64,000 nucleotides of DNA from Paenibacillus sp. JJ-223 (GTDB lineage Bacteria; Bacillota; Bacilli; Paenibacillales; Paenibacillaceae), in NCBI RefSeq assembly GCF_927798175.1, contig NZ_CAKMMP010000013.1:1-64000 (forward strand), read 5' to 3'. Positions within the stretch are counted from its first letter, which is position 1, and every line of letters begins with the position of its first letter. Below are positions 1-9,036 of this stretch, piece after piece. The translations under genes and the position numbers were made by a program. Under the pieces are notes generated by a model. That model did not search any database. It saw only the letters and a list, made by a program, of their open reading frames with translations, and was not told where the DNA came from.

Positions 1-38
1 CGATCCCGCCTCTTCCTTTACCCTACCATTCCCATCAT
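1..38. repeat. Left copy of a 38-bp inverted repeat flanking the peroxidase gene
   Basis: The first 38 bases are the exact reverse complement of 691-728, on the other side of the peroxidase gene. The repeat may extend left beyond the window. In the right copy the sequence forms one arm and loop of a terminator-like hairpin, so the left copy may be part of the terminator of an unseen upstream gene. Confidence 0.85.
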
Positions 39-87
39 TAGAAAAGGACTACAATGAGCCCATGATCATTGGAGGAGGTTTGATTTC

Positions 88-648
88 ATGGACTTATATT
101 CCAGCGAGGTGGCTTGCATGGACGGTAGCACGACGACGCTGTCCTCGTTTCGCCACAAGGTGCTGCTCATCGTCAACACGGCCAGCAGATGCAGTTATTC
201 CAGCCAATTTGCTGCTTTACAGCAGCTCTATGACAAATACCGGGAGCAGGGGCTGGAAATTTTGGCATTCCCGTGCAATCAGTTCAATGGCAAAGAACCA
301 GGCAGCAATGCGGAGATTGCCGAGTATTGCCGGAACGAATTCCGGGTGACGTTCCCCATGCTCGGAAAAATCGACGTCAGGGGACCAAAGATGCATCCTT
401 TGTATGAAAAATGGATTGAACAAGCCCCTTTTGCAGGATTTGACCTATCTACGGAAAAGGGCCGATGGATGGACGATTTTCTCAAGGAGAAGCACCCTGA
501 CATTTATGCAGGGGATGGAGTCAAGTGGAATTTCACCAAGTTTCTGATCGGCCGGGATGGGAGGGTCGCTGCCCGTTATGAAACTCCGATCGAACCGGTA
601 GCAATGGAAAGCATGATCGAGAGGTTACTGAACGAAACCGGAAATTGA
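88..648 (+). CDS. Glutathione peroxidase family protein (thiol peroxidase)
   Basis: 186 aa, the usual length for bacterial non-selenium glutathione peroxidases, which reduce peroxides in the cytoplasm with thioredoxin-like donors. Visible family motifs are the active-site segment NTASRCSYSSQF (peroxidatic Cys near residue 35, partner Gln kept), FPCNQF near residue 71 and WNFTKFLI near residue 153. The active site is divergent, CSYSSQ where most members have CGFTPQ. The start has a strong GGAGGAGG ribosome site. The gene stands alone between two inverted repeats, and its downstream hairpin (711-740) looks like its terminator. Family assignment is secure; the physiological substrate is unknown. 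Confidence 0.93.
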   Translation: MDLYSSEVACMDGSTTTLSSFRHKVLLIVNTASRCSYSSQFAALQQLYDKYREQGLEILAFPCNQFNGKEPGSNAEIAEYCRNEFRVTFPMLGKIDVRGPKMHPLYEKWIEQAPFAGFDLSTEKGRWMDDFLKEKHPDIYAGDGVKWNFTKFLIGRDGRVAARYETPIEPVAMESMIERLLNETGN

Positions 649-690
649 TTAGCTCCAATCGTCCTAAGACCATGGGCCTGTTGAAGATTG

Positions 691-728
691 ATGATGGGAA
701 TGGTAGGGTAAAGGAAGAGGCGGGATCG
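691..728. repeat. Right copy of the 38-bp inverted repeat
   Basis: Perfect reverse complement of positions 1-38. Its right part is one arm and loop of the hairpin at 711-740. Confidence 0.85.
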
Positions 729-740
729 TCTCTTCCTTTT
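711..740 (+). terminator. Terminator of the peroxidase gene
   Basis: AAAGGAAGAG pairs with CTCTTCCTTT across a 10-base loop, followed by a T run. The stem lies partly inside the inverted repeat. Confidence 0.75.
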
Positions 741-752
741 TTTAGGATGAAA

Positions 753-775
753 TGACCGTTTTACCGAAATGGTCA
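753..775. promoter_or_regulatory. Candidate operator upstream of the P450 gene
   Basis: A 23-bp dyad with TGACC...GGTCA ends and near-perfect arms (GACCGTTT / AAATGGTC). Bacillus CYP102 genes are controlled by TetR-type repressors (FatR/BscR) binding a dyad upstream; no such regulator is in this window. Assignment is inference. Confidence 0.4.
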
Positions 776-953
776 GTTGGTTCTATCGTAGGTTCAGCCT
801 TTCGCCATCATGATCTTTCATCGAATGGATGAGATTAGTCGGATTGCGAAAAAATAGGGTATAACTATGAGGAGAGTCAGAACCAAACGAACCGTCTGCA
901 GAATCGATGTACCGTATTGGAAGAACATTACCTTGAAAGAGGAGTGAACAGAA

Positions 954-3900
954 ATGGTGCAACATTCAGTGCCTCAACCGAAAACCTTTGGACCTCTGGG
1001 CAATTTGCCGCAGTTGAATTTTGAAGAGCCGGTTCAATCTCTTGTGCAGCTGGCGGGTGAATACGGCCCCATTTTCCGCATGGAGCTGCCGGGACGAAGC
1101 GAGCTGTACATTTCGGGTCACGAGTTGGTTGCCGAAGTATGCGACGAATCGAGATTTGACAAGCGGGTATGGGCACCCTTGGAGAAGGTAAGGGCTTTTG
1201 CCGGCGACGGATTATTTACCAGCTGGACGGAAGAGCCGAACTGGAAGAAAGCTCATAACGTGCTTTTGCCGAGCTTTAGTCAGCGCGCCATGCAGGGGTA
1301 TCATCAGAAAATGCTGGATTTGGCCGTGCAGCTCGTGCAAAAATGGTCGCGCCTCAATCCTGACGAAACGGTCAACGTGCCGGAAGACATGACCCGGTTG
1401 ACGCTGGATACGATTGGCCTGTGCGGGTTCAACTATCGGTTCAACAGTTTTTATCGCGAGGACCCGCATCCGTTTATTACCAGCATGGTGCGTTCGCTCG
1501 ATGAAGCCATGAGCTCGCTTCAGCGGCTGCGGCTGCAGGACAAACTGATGTTTGCGAAAAAGAAGCAATTCGAACAGGACATTCGCACCATGTTTTCGCT
1601 TGTGGATCACATCATCGCTGAGCGAAAGGCAAAGCCGGTCGAGGGGGCAGATGACCTGCTGTCACATATGCTTAGCGGCAAGGATCCCGAAACCGGAGAA
1701 ACGTTGGATGACGAGAATATCCGTTATCAGATTATTACGTTTCTGATTGCCGGACATGAGACGACGAGCGGGTTGTTGTCGTTTGCCATTTATTATTTGC
1801 TGAAAAACCCGGACAAGCTTGCCAAAGCGCAGGCCGAGGCAGACCGCATTCTGAAAGATCCGCTCCCGAGTTATAACCAGGTCCGGGAACTCAAATATGT
1901 GCGCATGGTCCTGAACGAAGCGCTGCGGTTATGGCCGACGGCTCCCGCCTTTTCGTTATACGCGAAGCAGGATACGGTGCTCGCAGGCAAATATCCGCTG
2001 CAAAAGGGGGACAGCGTCAGCGTCCTGATTCCCAAGCTGCATCGGGATCGCGAGGCGTGGGGAGAAGATGTGGAGGCATTCCGCCCGGAACGGTTCGAAG
2101 ACCCGAGCAAGGTGCCGCATGATGCTTACAAACCGTTCGGAAATGGCCAGCGCGCCTGCATCGGGCAGCAATTTGCTTTGCAGGAGGCCACGCTCGTACT
2201 GGGGATGGTGCTGAAACATTTTGAACTGATCGATCATGCCGATTACCAGTTGAAAGTGAAAGAAACGTTGACGCTCAAGCCAGACAATTTCACCATTCGT
2301 GTGCGCGTGCGCGAAAGCCAGCCGGTCATGGCCGCTCCTGGCATCGCCGTCCAGGAACCGGCCTCAGCGACGATGGCGCCTGCAAACAAAGAGCCGAACC
2401 TGATGAATGCGCATCGCACGCCCATGCTTGTCCTGTACGGATCGAATCTGGGTACCGCGGAAGGCATTGCCCGGGAGATTGCCGATACCGCCAGGTATCA
2501 AGGCTTTCACAGTGAAGTGGCCGCACTGGATCAACGCGTCGGCAAGCTGCCGAAAGAAGGCGTGGTCATCATCGTCAGCGCTTCCTACAACGGCCAGCCT
2601 CCAAGCAATGCAAAAGCGTTTGTCGAATGGCTGGAGCATGCGGATTCTGGAGAGTTCAACGGCGTGCGTTACGCGGTCATGGGATGCGGAGACCACAATT
2701 GGGCCAGCACATATCAACGCGTTCCGCACCTTATCGATGAGCTATTGTCCGCAAAAGGGGCCGAGCGCCTTGCCCCGCTTGGCGAGAGCGATGCCAGCGG
2801 TGATTTTGAACAACAGGTCGATCGCTGGAATGAACGTTTATGGCCCGAACTGGCAGAAAAGCTGGGTCTGGAGCTGAACGTCAACTCCGAGAGCGAACGC
2901 AGTTCCTTGTCCGTGCAATTTGTCAACGGTTTGGCTGTCACCCCGCTGGCAGAAACCTATGATGCACATATCGCAACGGTCGTGGAGAATCGTGAACTGC
3001 ACGATGCGGGGAGCGACCGCAGCACGCGCCATCTGGAGATTCGTTTACCGGAAGGCGCGGTCTACAAGGAAGGCGACCATCTGGGCGTACTGCCGCATAA
3101 TCCGCCCGAATTGGTGGAGCGTGTGCTCCGCCGATACGGTTTCAACGGCACGGAGCATTTGGTACTGGACGCTTCCGGGCGCAGCGCGGCTCACCTGCCG
3201 TTGAACCAGCCGGTCAATTTGTTTGACCTGCTGACCCACAGCGTGGAATTGCAGGAGGCTGCGACGCGTGCGCAATTGCGCGAATTGGCCGCATATACGG
3301 TTTGTCCGCCTCACAAGAAAGAGCTTGAAGCACTGCTTGACGAAGCGGCTTATTTGGAGAAAGTGCGCGGCAAACGCGTTTCCATGCTGGATTTTCTGAT
3401 CCGGTACGAGGCATGCGAGCTGCCGTTCGAGCGTTTTCTGGAGCTGCTCCCTCCGCTGAAGGCCAGGTACTACTCCATCTCCAGTTCACCCCGCGTTCAG
3501 CCGGGTCAGGCGAGCATTACGGTAAGTGTAGTGCGTGGACCAGCCTGGAGCGGAGAGGGCGAATACAAAGGCATTGCCTCCAACTATTTGGCCAAGCTGC
3601 AGCCGGGCGAAGAGATCGTGATGTTCGTGCGCACGCCCGAGTCGGGCTTTGAACTGCCGGAGCAGGCAGGCGTGCCGATCATCATGGTCGGCCCGGGCAC
3701 CGGAGTAGCGCCGTTCCGCGGATTTTTGCAGGCTCGTCGCGTTTTGAAGGAACAGGGAGCCGAGCTTGGCGAAGCACACCTGTACTTTGGCTGCCGCAAT
3801 CCCGAGCATGATTATTTGTACAAACAGGAGCTGGAGCAGGCTGAGCGAGAAGGGCTTGTGACGCTGCACACCGCTTTTTCCCGGATTCAGGGAGAGGAGA

Positions 3901-4136
3901 AATGTTATGTCCAGCATCGGATGAAGCAGGATGCATCACGATTGGTTTCGCTGCTGGAGCAAGGCGGACACTTGTACATTTGCGGCGACGGCAGCCGAAT
4001 GGCTCCGGACGTCGAAGCGACATTGAAGGAAGCCTACGCCACCGTAACCGGCAGCACGGCTCAGCAGGCGGAAGCATGGCTGGAACAACTGCAGCAGCAA
4101 GGGCGATACGCGAAGGATGTATGGACAGGGATTTAA
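954..4136 (+). CDS. Self-sufficient cytochrome P450 / NADPH-P450 reductase fusion (CYP102 type)
   Basis: 1060 aa, the length of P450 BM3 and the B. subtilis YetO/YrhJ proteins, which hydroxylate fatty acids near the methyl end using electrons from NADPH passed through FAD and FMN. The heme domain occupies about residues 1-460: I-helix AGHETTSG, ExxR in EALRLWP, and heme ligand Cys in FGNGQRACIG. An FMN flavodoxin domain begins near 482 (YGSNLGTAEGIA), and the FAD/NADPH domain shows RYYSISSSP and GPGTGVAPFRGF and ends in DVWTGI. All cofactor motifs are intact, so an active soluble enzyme is expected. The start follows AGGAGTG. It is a single-gene unit with a candidate operator about 180 bp upstream and a long hairpin after it. 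Confidence 0.96.
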   Translation: MVQHSVPQPKTFGPLGNLPQLNFEEPVQSLVQLAGEYGPIFRMELPGRSELYISGHELVAEVCDESRFDKRVWAPLEKVRAFAGDGLFTSWTEEPNWKKAHNVLLPSFSQRAMQGYHQKMLDLAVQLVQKWSRLNPDETVNVPEDMTRLTLDTIGLCGFNYRFNSFYREDPHPFITSMVRSLDEAMSSLQRLRLQDKLMFAKKKQFEQDIRTMFSLVDHIIAERKAKPVEGADDLLSHMLSGKDPETGETLDDENIRYQIITFLIAGHETTSGLLSFAIYYLLKNPDKLAKAQAEADRILKDPLPSYNQVRELKYVRMVLNEALRLWPTAPAFSLYAKQDTVLAGKYPLQKGDSVSVLIPKLHRDREAWGEDVEAFRPERFEDPSKVPHDAYKPFGNGQRACIGQQFALQEATLVLGMVLKHFELIDHADYQLKVKETLTLKPDNFTIRVRVRESQPVMAAPGIAVQEPASATMAPANKEPNLMNAHRTPMLVLYGSNLGTAEGIAREIADTARYQGFHSEVAALDQRVGKLPKEGVVIIVSASYNGQPPSNAKAFVEWLEHADSGEFNGVRYAVMGCGDHNWASTYQRVPHLIDELLSAKGAERLAPLGESDASGDFEQQVDRWNERLWPELAEKLGLELNVNSESERSSLSVQFVNGLAVTPLAETYDAHIATVVENRELHDAGSDRSTRHLEIRLPEGAVYKEGDHLGVLPHNPPELVERVLRRYGFNGTEHLVLDASGRSAAHLPLNQPVNLFDLLTHSVELQEAATRAQLRELAAYTVCPPHKKELEALLDEAAYLEKVRGKRVSMLDFLIRYEACELPFERFLELLPPLKARYYSISSSPRVQPGQASITVSVVRGPAWSGEGEYKGIASNYLAKLQPGEEIVMFVRTPESGFELPEQAGVPIIMVGPGTGVAPFRGFLQARRVLKEQGAELGEAHLYFGCRNPEHDYLYKQELEQAEREGLVTLHTAFSRIQGEEKCYVQHRMKQDASRLVSLLEQGGHLYICGDGSRMAPDVEATLKEAYATVTGSTAQQAEAWLEQLQQQGRYAKDVWTGI

Positions 4137-4170
4137 AAAGATACTGTGAATAAAGCAATTGAAGAAGTGG

Positions 4171-4223
4171 ATGCTCATCAGGCTGCCGCAAATGTCTGAA
4201 ATGGATGGGGCAGCCTCGAGCAT
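4171..4223. terminator. Probable bidirectional terminator hairpin
   Basis: AGGCTGCC pairs perfectly with GGCAGCCT, extended by ATGCTC/GAGCAT, between the convergent P450 gene and the leftward gene at 4300-4692. T-rich sequence follows on the + strand. Confidence 0.55.
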
Positions 4224-4299
4224 TGTTGTAATTTCTTAATTTCAGGCTTTGAACGAGCCAAACTGCATGGTTGCGGATATAAAGGATCCAAGCCTGTGT

Positions 4300-4692
4300 T
4301 CATTTTCCCCTTACAGGCCGATAGATGGATTCGACTTGCTTCAGCGGAAACAGGATGCGGGAAGGGAACTTCCCCCTGGCCTGCAATTCAATATAGTTCA
4401 ATCCCACCGCGACAAGGCGGAGATTGCGAAATGCATTTCGGGTAGGGAACGCGGTACGGACGCCTACGAATATGCCGCGCCGCGTGCGAGGGATGCCGAA
4501 CACCCGGATGGAATTCAGGCTTAGCGGCACGAAGAGTTGACCGTTTACTTTGATGAAATTGCGCGGGTACACCCGGTCGATCCGTCCTGGCTCAAGGCCG
4601 GACAGGGGGGCGTTCAATTCGGCGAGATGGCCCTGCAATTCGGCCAGGCGCTGCTGAAGCGTTTTGCCGGTTTGAAGCTGGTGCACGTTCAT
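4300..4692 (-). CDS. Hypothetical protein, 130 aa
   Basis: Not recognised. The N-terminal 30 residues are helical and rich in Leu/Gln (LQQRLAELQGHLAEL), suggesting a short coiled coil; the rest is basic with alternating hydrophobics (VYPRNFIKVNGQLFVPLSLNSIRVFG). No signal peptide, membrane segment or metal motif is seen. A good ribosome site (GGAGGAG) precedes the ATG, which supports a real gene. It converges on the P450 gene. Confidence 0.6.
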   Translation of the reverse strand: MNVHQLQTGKTLQQRLAELQGHLAELNAPLSGLEPGRIDRVYPRNFIKVNGQLFVPLSLNSIRVFGIPRTRRGIFVGVRTAFPTRNAFRNLRLVAVGLNYIELQARGKFPSRILFPLKQVESIYRPVRGK

Positions 4693-4792
4693 GCGAACTC
4701 CTCCGTTTTCCGTTTATACCCAGTATATGAGCGGAGAACGCCAAGGTGAGTCCGAGGATGCATCGATTTGACATTTATATGGTGCGGTGCAC

Positions 4793-4830
4793 CTCAAAAA
4801 CGCTCCTTCCTCAGAAGGAGCGTTTTTGAG
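4793..4830 (-). terminator. Intrinsic terminator of the oxidoreductase gene
   Basis: CTCAAAAACGCTCCTTC pairs perfectly with GAAGGAGCGTTTTTGAG around a 4-base loop. It lies just after the stop of the leftward gene 4903-6192 and would work on either strand. Confidence 0.85.
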
Positions 4831-4902
4831 TCGATATCGTAAAGGCAGCAGCTAATCCGATCTTTATATCAGACCGCCGTTGAATACGACAGTATGCGTT
4901 TG

Positions 4903-6192
4903 TCAGAAACGAACGAGGCTGCCGATCTGTACGGGCTGGCCCGTGGCGATGGCCCGATTGGCTGCAATCCCGGTCAAGATGGATTGTGCGCCATCGATAT
5001 GGTTCGCCGCGCGGTTGAACGGATCTTCTTCCGGATGGCCGAACAGGTCGTTAAGCAGGACCGGATCGCCCCCGCCGTGGCCGCCTTCGCGTTCTTCGAC
5101 CTCCACTTCGTAGGGTGCGCCGAACATGGGCAGTACGCGCAGCGTTTTGCCGATCAGCGCTCCTTCCAGGTTTTTGTCGCCGAGCGAATTGACGTACGAT
5201 TGTTCGACGATCGACATTTCGATGCGTCCTTTCGTGCCGTTGATGGCGATGCGGTATCCCTCCCAAGGTTGGTAAGCAACAAGGGAATAAGTCAAGATAG
5301 CCTTGTTCTGGTATTGAACCAGGACGCCCATCGTGTCCTCGATGTTGATGCCGTCGCCGAATACGCTCTGGTCGCGTTGATAGCCGTCCTCTGCTTCGGC
5401 GTCCAGATACATCGCTTTCAGATGGGCATCCGAATCCAGATGCAGGGCGAACGGATCGCCTTCGGCAAGCGGACTGCCCGTTGCACGCGTATAAAATTGG
5501 GTTACCCCGCGCTCCTCGGCATTTTCGCGGCCATAGAACATCAAATCCCCGAATGCAAATACCGTTTGAGGCTGGGAACCGATCCAGAAGTTAACAAGGT
5601 CAAAATGGTGCGTCGATTTGTGCACGAGCAGACCGCCGCTATTCCGTTTATTGCGGTGCCAGCGGCGGAAATAGTCCGCGCCATGGCGAGTGTTCAGCAG
5701 CCATTCGAAATGCACGGACGTGACGCGTCCGATGGCATCGTTCATGACAAGCTCCCTTACTTTGGTGTGATGGGGAGCATAACGGTAGTTAAAGGTCACG
5801 CGCACGTTCCGCCCGGTCCGTTTGGTAGCGTCGAGAATGTCCTGACATTTTTGCTCATCGATGGTCATCGGCTTTTCGGTGATGACGTCGCATCCAAGTT
5901 CCATGGCGCGAATGATGTATTTGTGGTGCGTGCGGTCAATGCTTGTCACGATCACGAAGTCGGGTCTCTCGCTGGCGATCATTTCATCGAATTGATCGGC
6001 ACGGTATGTAGGCACTTCGTTATATTTGTATTTGTCGCGCAGCATTTGATTGGCATAGTTCATCCGGGTTTGGTTGATATCGCAAAATGCGACCAGCTCC
6101 GATGTTTCACGGAAATCGCGGGCCAGCGATCCGTAGAAGAATTCGGCACGACCTCCGGTACCGACCAATGCATAGCGTTTTTTGTCACTCAT
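4903..6192 (-). CDS. Gfo/Idh/MocA family NAD(P)-dependent oxidoreductase
   Basis: 429 aa. The N-terminal Rossmann fold is visible (ALVGTGGRA near residue 8, then AFCDIN), followed by the family's EKPMT motif (about 110) and the C-terminal substrate domain containing a GGLLVHKSTHHFDLVNFWIG segment with the usual catalytic His region. Such enzymes oxidise or reduce sugars, inositols or sugar acids in the cytoplasm. The divergent neighbour is an AraC regulator, and a GH43-like glycosidase lies beyond it, so a plant-sugar catabolic role is plausible. The substrate cannot be read from sequence. Confidence 0.93.
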   Translation of the reverse strand: MSDKKRYALVGTGGRAEFFYGSLARDFRETSELVAFCDINQTRMNYANQMLRDKYKYNEVPTYRADQFDEMIASERPDFVIVTSIDRTHHKYIIRAMELGCDVITEKPMTIDEQKCQDILDATKRTGRNVRVTFNYRYAPHHTKVRELVMNDAIGRVTSVHFEWLLNTRHGADYFRRWHRNKRNSGGLLVHKSTHHFDLVNFWIGSQPQTVFAFGDLMFYGRENAEERGVTQFYTRATGSPLAEGDPFALHLDSDAHLKAMYLDAEAEDGYQRDQSVFGDGINIEDTMGVLVQYQNKAILTYSLVAYQPWEGYRIAINGTKGRIEMSIVEQSYVNSLGDKNLEGALIGKTLRVLPMFGAPYEVEVEEREGGHGGGDPVLLNDLFGHPEEDPFNRAANHIDGAQSILTGIAANRAIATGQPVQIGSLVRF

Positions 6193-6324
6193 GTCATCGC
6201 CTCCTTGAATATGCTTCTAGCCTATAACAAGGAAGCACGTTTTTCGCCGCCTTTATTGCGAAATCGCTTTCAAATGCCGCCGATTTTGCTATAATCCAAG
6301 GGAAACCTTTTAAAAAAGGATGGG

Positions 6325-7209
6325 ATGCCCGTGAACAGGCCATATCGCGCGGACTTTCATGATCCGACCGGGCTGCTCGCAATCGAATATGATCGGCGCA
6401 TCGGTTATTTTTCGATGCATGCGGACCATCTGCACGATCATTATGAGCTGTATTACCTGTTGTCGGGCGAGCGCATTTACTTTATCAAAGATCGATCCTA
6501 CCGGGTTATGGCAGGGGACCTGGTTCTGGTAGACCGCAACGTGGTCCACAAAACGCTGGATAGCGGCAGGCCGGATCATGATCGGGTGGTCCTGTACCTG
6601 AAGCCGGAGCTGTTCGCAGGCATGGGCGTGCCCGCAGATTTGGCCGCTGGTTTGATGCAGCTGTTTCGCGGCAGTCCGCCCGTGCTGCGGTTTCCTTCAC
6701 GCGTCCATGCTCAGGTGGAACGATTGGCTGTGGAGATCGTGGACGAGATGGTGGACCCGCAGCCGGGCAGCGAGCTGCTGCTCCGCCACAGGGCGGTGGA
6801 ATTGCTGCTCTGTGCCTGGCGCAACCGGCACCTGGCCGTAGCGGATGCCGAAGATGCAGAGCCGGTCCTTCATCCCAAAACGCAGGCCGTCGTGCATTAT
6901 TTGAACGAAAACTTTCGCGAATCGCAGTCCCTGACGGAAGTGGCGGACATGTTCCGTATAAGCCCGCACTATTTGAGCCGATTATTTCGGCATACAACCG
7001 GATTTTCGTTCAGCGATTATCTGAACTTGCTGAGAATCAAGGAAGCGCAGCGTTTGCTGCGGGAAACGGACGATCCCATTACGGACATCGCTTTGCGATC
7101 CGGGTTCGGGAACTTTTCCCATTTCGGCAAAATGTTCAAACGGATGGTGAATGCATCGCCAAGGCAGTACCGCCAGCAGCATACAAAGCAGGATCGAAGG
7201 CAGCCATAA
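6325..7209 (+). CDS. AraC family transcriptional regulator with cupin sensor domain
   Basis: 294 aa. The N-terminal 100 residues form a cupin-like ligand domain (HADHLHDHYELYYLLSGE). The C-terminal 100 residues hold the two AraC helix-turn-helix units (SLTEVADMFRISPHYLSRLFRHTTG and ITDIALRSGFGNFSHFGKMFKR). It is divergent from the oxidoreductase across about 130 bp that probably contains both promoters, so control of that gene and of the glycosidase at 7298-8242 is likely. The chosen start gives the normal family N-terminus. Confidence 0.92.
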   Translation: MPVNRPYRADFHDPTGLLAIEYDRRIGYFSMHADHLHDHYELYYLLSGERIYFIKDRSYRVMAGDLVLVDRNVVHKTLDSGRPDHDRVVLYLKPELFAGMGVPADLAAGLMQLFRGSPPVLRFPSRVHAQVERLAVEIVDEMVDPQPGSELLLRHRAVELLLCAWRNRHLAVADAEDAEPVLHPKTQAVVHYLNENFRESQSLTEVADMFRISPHYLSRLFRHTTGFSFSDYLNLLRIKEAQRLLRETDDPITDIALRSGFGNFSHFGKMFKRMVNASPRQYRQQHTKQDRRQP

Positions 7210-7217
7210 GCGTGAAA

Positions 7218-7267
7218 AGCCCCGGAAACGACGCAGCGATGGCTGCCCATCATGCATTTCCGAGGCT
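7218..7267. terminator. Bidirectional terminator between convergent genes
   Basis: AGCCCCGGAAA pairs with TTTCCGAGGCT (one mismatch). It sits between the AraC gene and the leftward glycosidase. Confidence 0.6.
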
Positions 7268-7297
7268 CATTGCTTTCTTCGAGAATGTAAACCTGTT

Positions 7298-8242
7298 TTA
7301 CGATCGGCGCATCGGCGATTCGTTCTCCGGCCGCAACTTCATCCGAAGCTCTTCGTTCCGCGGGCAGATCATGATCCCGTCCACGACGTCGAGCCGTGCT
7401 GCCTGAATGGAGCTGCGGCGTGCAGGTTCGCTGGCATGATCCACGCCTTCCCGTCGATCCGGATGCGTGAAATAAAAAATATAGGCCTGATCGTCCTGTA
7501 CAACGACGTCGGCATGCAATCCGATGACGCCGTCATCCTCCCGGGTGCCCGGCTGATCCAAAATGAGGCTGTTCCACGCCCAGTGTTCCAAATCGTCGGA
7601 TCGGTAAACGGCCTGTCCCCTCCATTCGTCCACGATCATCCAATAGCTGCCCTTAAAACGAAATACGTTCGGGCCCTCATGAGGCCGACCTGTTATGACG
7701 GGACCGATCACTTTCCAATGGTACAGGTCCGCGCTATCCGCGGCATAGGTATGGGAACCGTTCGCTTCATCCTTGTACCACATGCGGAAACGGCCATCCG
7801 GCAGCGGGTAGACGCAGGCATCGATCACGTAGTCCGAGCTGAGCTCCAGCGTACCGTGAAACGTCCATGACAACAAGTCGGGGCTTGTATAATGCAGGAT
7901 ATTCCGCTTATGTCCAGGCCAGTCGTGCGGGACGCCTTGGATGTAGCTCACGTACATGTGGTACGTGCCCTCATGCCAGAAAATTTCCGGTGCCCAAAAC
8001 GTGTTATGACCCCATTCGTGCTCCAATCCCGTCAATGTGCCGCGGTACGTCCAGGTGCTGCCGCCGTCAGTGGAAGAAGCAACGCCAAGATCGGTGCCGT
8101 GCACCCAGGCGAACTTCGGTCCGCCCGCCGTTGCGCGGCGGTTGGTATATACCATCCACCAAGCCTGTTCGGCGCGGTTCCATATCAATACGGGATCTGC
8201 TGCACCATCAAAGATGGGATCTCGAAATAAAGGTGCGCCCAT
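7298..8242 (-). CDS. GH43-like five-bladed beta-propeller glycosidase
   Basis: 314 aa without a signal peptide, so probably cytoplasmic. It has the blade repeats of GH43/GH117-like enzymes: an early Asp in DGAADPVLIW (candidate general base), WAPEIFWHEGTYHMYVSY in the second blade, and HEGPNVFRFKGSYWMIVDEW in the fourth with a candidate acid Glu. Relatives hydrolyse arabinosides, xylosides or galactosides. Its neighbours (AraC regulator, Gfo/Idh/MocA enzyme) fit intracellular handling of short plant oligosaccharides. The exact family and substrate are uncertain. Confidence 0.8.
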   Translation of the reverse strand: MGAPLFRDPIFDGAADPVLIWNRAEQAWWMVYTNRRATAGGPKFAWVHGTDLGVASSTDGGSTWTYRGTLTGLEHEWGHNTFWAPEIFWHEGTYHMYVSYIQGVPHDWPGHKRNILHYTSPDLLSWTFHGTLELSSDYVIDACVYPLPDGRFRMWYKDEANGSHTYAADSADLYHWKVIGPVITGRPHEGPNVFRFKGSYWMIVDEWRGQAVYRSDDLEHWAWNSLILDQPGTREDDGVIGLHADVVVQDDQAYIFYFTHPDRREGVDHASEPARRSSIQAARLDVVDGIMICPRNEELRMKLRPENESPMRRS

Positions 8243-8344
8243 GAAAAAACCTCCCTTGTTTTTGTCAAAATGGAAACGTGTTCTACTATCGTAAAAGAGT
8301 TTGATTGAAATTACAATATTATGTTTTCTTATGGTTTGGATTCA

Positions 8345-8373
8345 TGTATATATTAATCCGAAGATGTTATAAT
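8345..8373 (+). promoter_or_regulatory. Candidate promoter of the GNAT/RidA group
   Basis: A consensus TATAAT at 8368-8373 in an AT-rich 217-bp gap, with only a weak -35 (TGTATA, 17-bp spacing). Confidence 0.35.
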
Positions 8374-8459
8374 ACGCCCAGCAGTTGACGCATGCCAACC
8401 ATCGAAATTAAGATTAGGGAACTGAAACCAAACATACCCAAAGAAGGCAGGAGAGCAGA

Positions 8460-8906
8460 ATGTATACATACAAGCCGATGTCGATTGAACACTATGACCA
8501 GGCTTTGCTGTTATGGGCCCGGACACCGGGGCTCGGCATCAGCATGGAGGTGGATTCGGAAGAGGGAATCGCGGCATATTTGAAACGTAATCCGGGAATC
8601 AGCCACGTTTGCGTAGACGATGAAGATCAGTTGGTCGGTACTGCGCTGTGCGGACATGACGGCAGACGCGGATACATGTATCACGTAGTTGTAGATACGG
8701 CCCACCGGGGGAATCAGGTGGCGACGACCTTGGTCAGGCATTGTCTGGAGCAGCTGAAGAAGGCAGGCATATTCAAGTGCCATCTGATGGTGCTGGAAAA
8801 CAACGAGACCGGCAAGCGGTATTGGTCGGAGCATGGATGGCACTATAGGGACAACATATTGCTTTATTCGGCCAATACGCAAACCTTTTCGGAAGCCGGG
8901 GCGTAA
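8460..8906 (+). CDS. GNAT family N-acetyltransferase
   Basis: 148 aa. The fold's acetyl-CoA signature is visible as VVVDTAHRGNQVATTLVRHCLEQ (R-G-N-Q-V-A form of Q/RxxGxG/A), followed by GIFKCHLMVLENNETGKRYWSEHGW, the usual last strands. It carries out acetyl transfer from acetyl-CoA to an unknown amine. An AGGAGAG ribosome site lies directly upstream. It may be cotranscribed with the RidA and second GNAT genes downstream. Confidence 0.88.
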   Translation: MYTYKPMSIEHYDQALLLWARTPGLGISMEVDSEEGIAAYLKRNPGISHVCVDDEDQLVGTALCGHDGRRGYMYHVVVDTAHRGNQVATTLVRHCLEQLKKAGIFKCHLMVLENNETGKRYWSEHGWHYRDNILLYSANTQTFSEAGA

Positions 8907-8937
8907 GGGAAATGGCGGCAGCGAGCAAATATATAGG

Positions 8938-8966
8938 TTGACTATATATACCGCAAAAGATACACA
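8938..8966 (+). promoter_or_regulatory. Candidate promoter of the RidA gene
   Basis: TTGACT, 17-bp spacer, TACACA, about 70 bp upstream of the chosen RidA start. Confidence 0.35.
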
Positions 8967-9036
8967 CGTTCACGGAGAGGGCAGAAACAATACGGAGAAG
9001 CGGAGCGTTCGCTTCAAAGCAAAGGGGAAGATCTCG

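Noticed and set aside
4894..6294. 466-aa open frame on the + strand
   Set aside because: Exact antisense of the well-supported Gfo/Idh/MocA gene; no ribosome site or family likeness.
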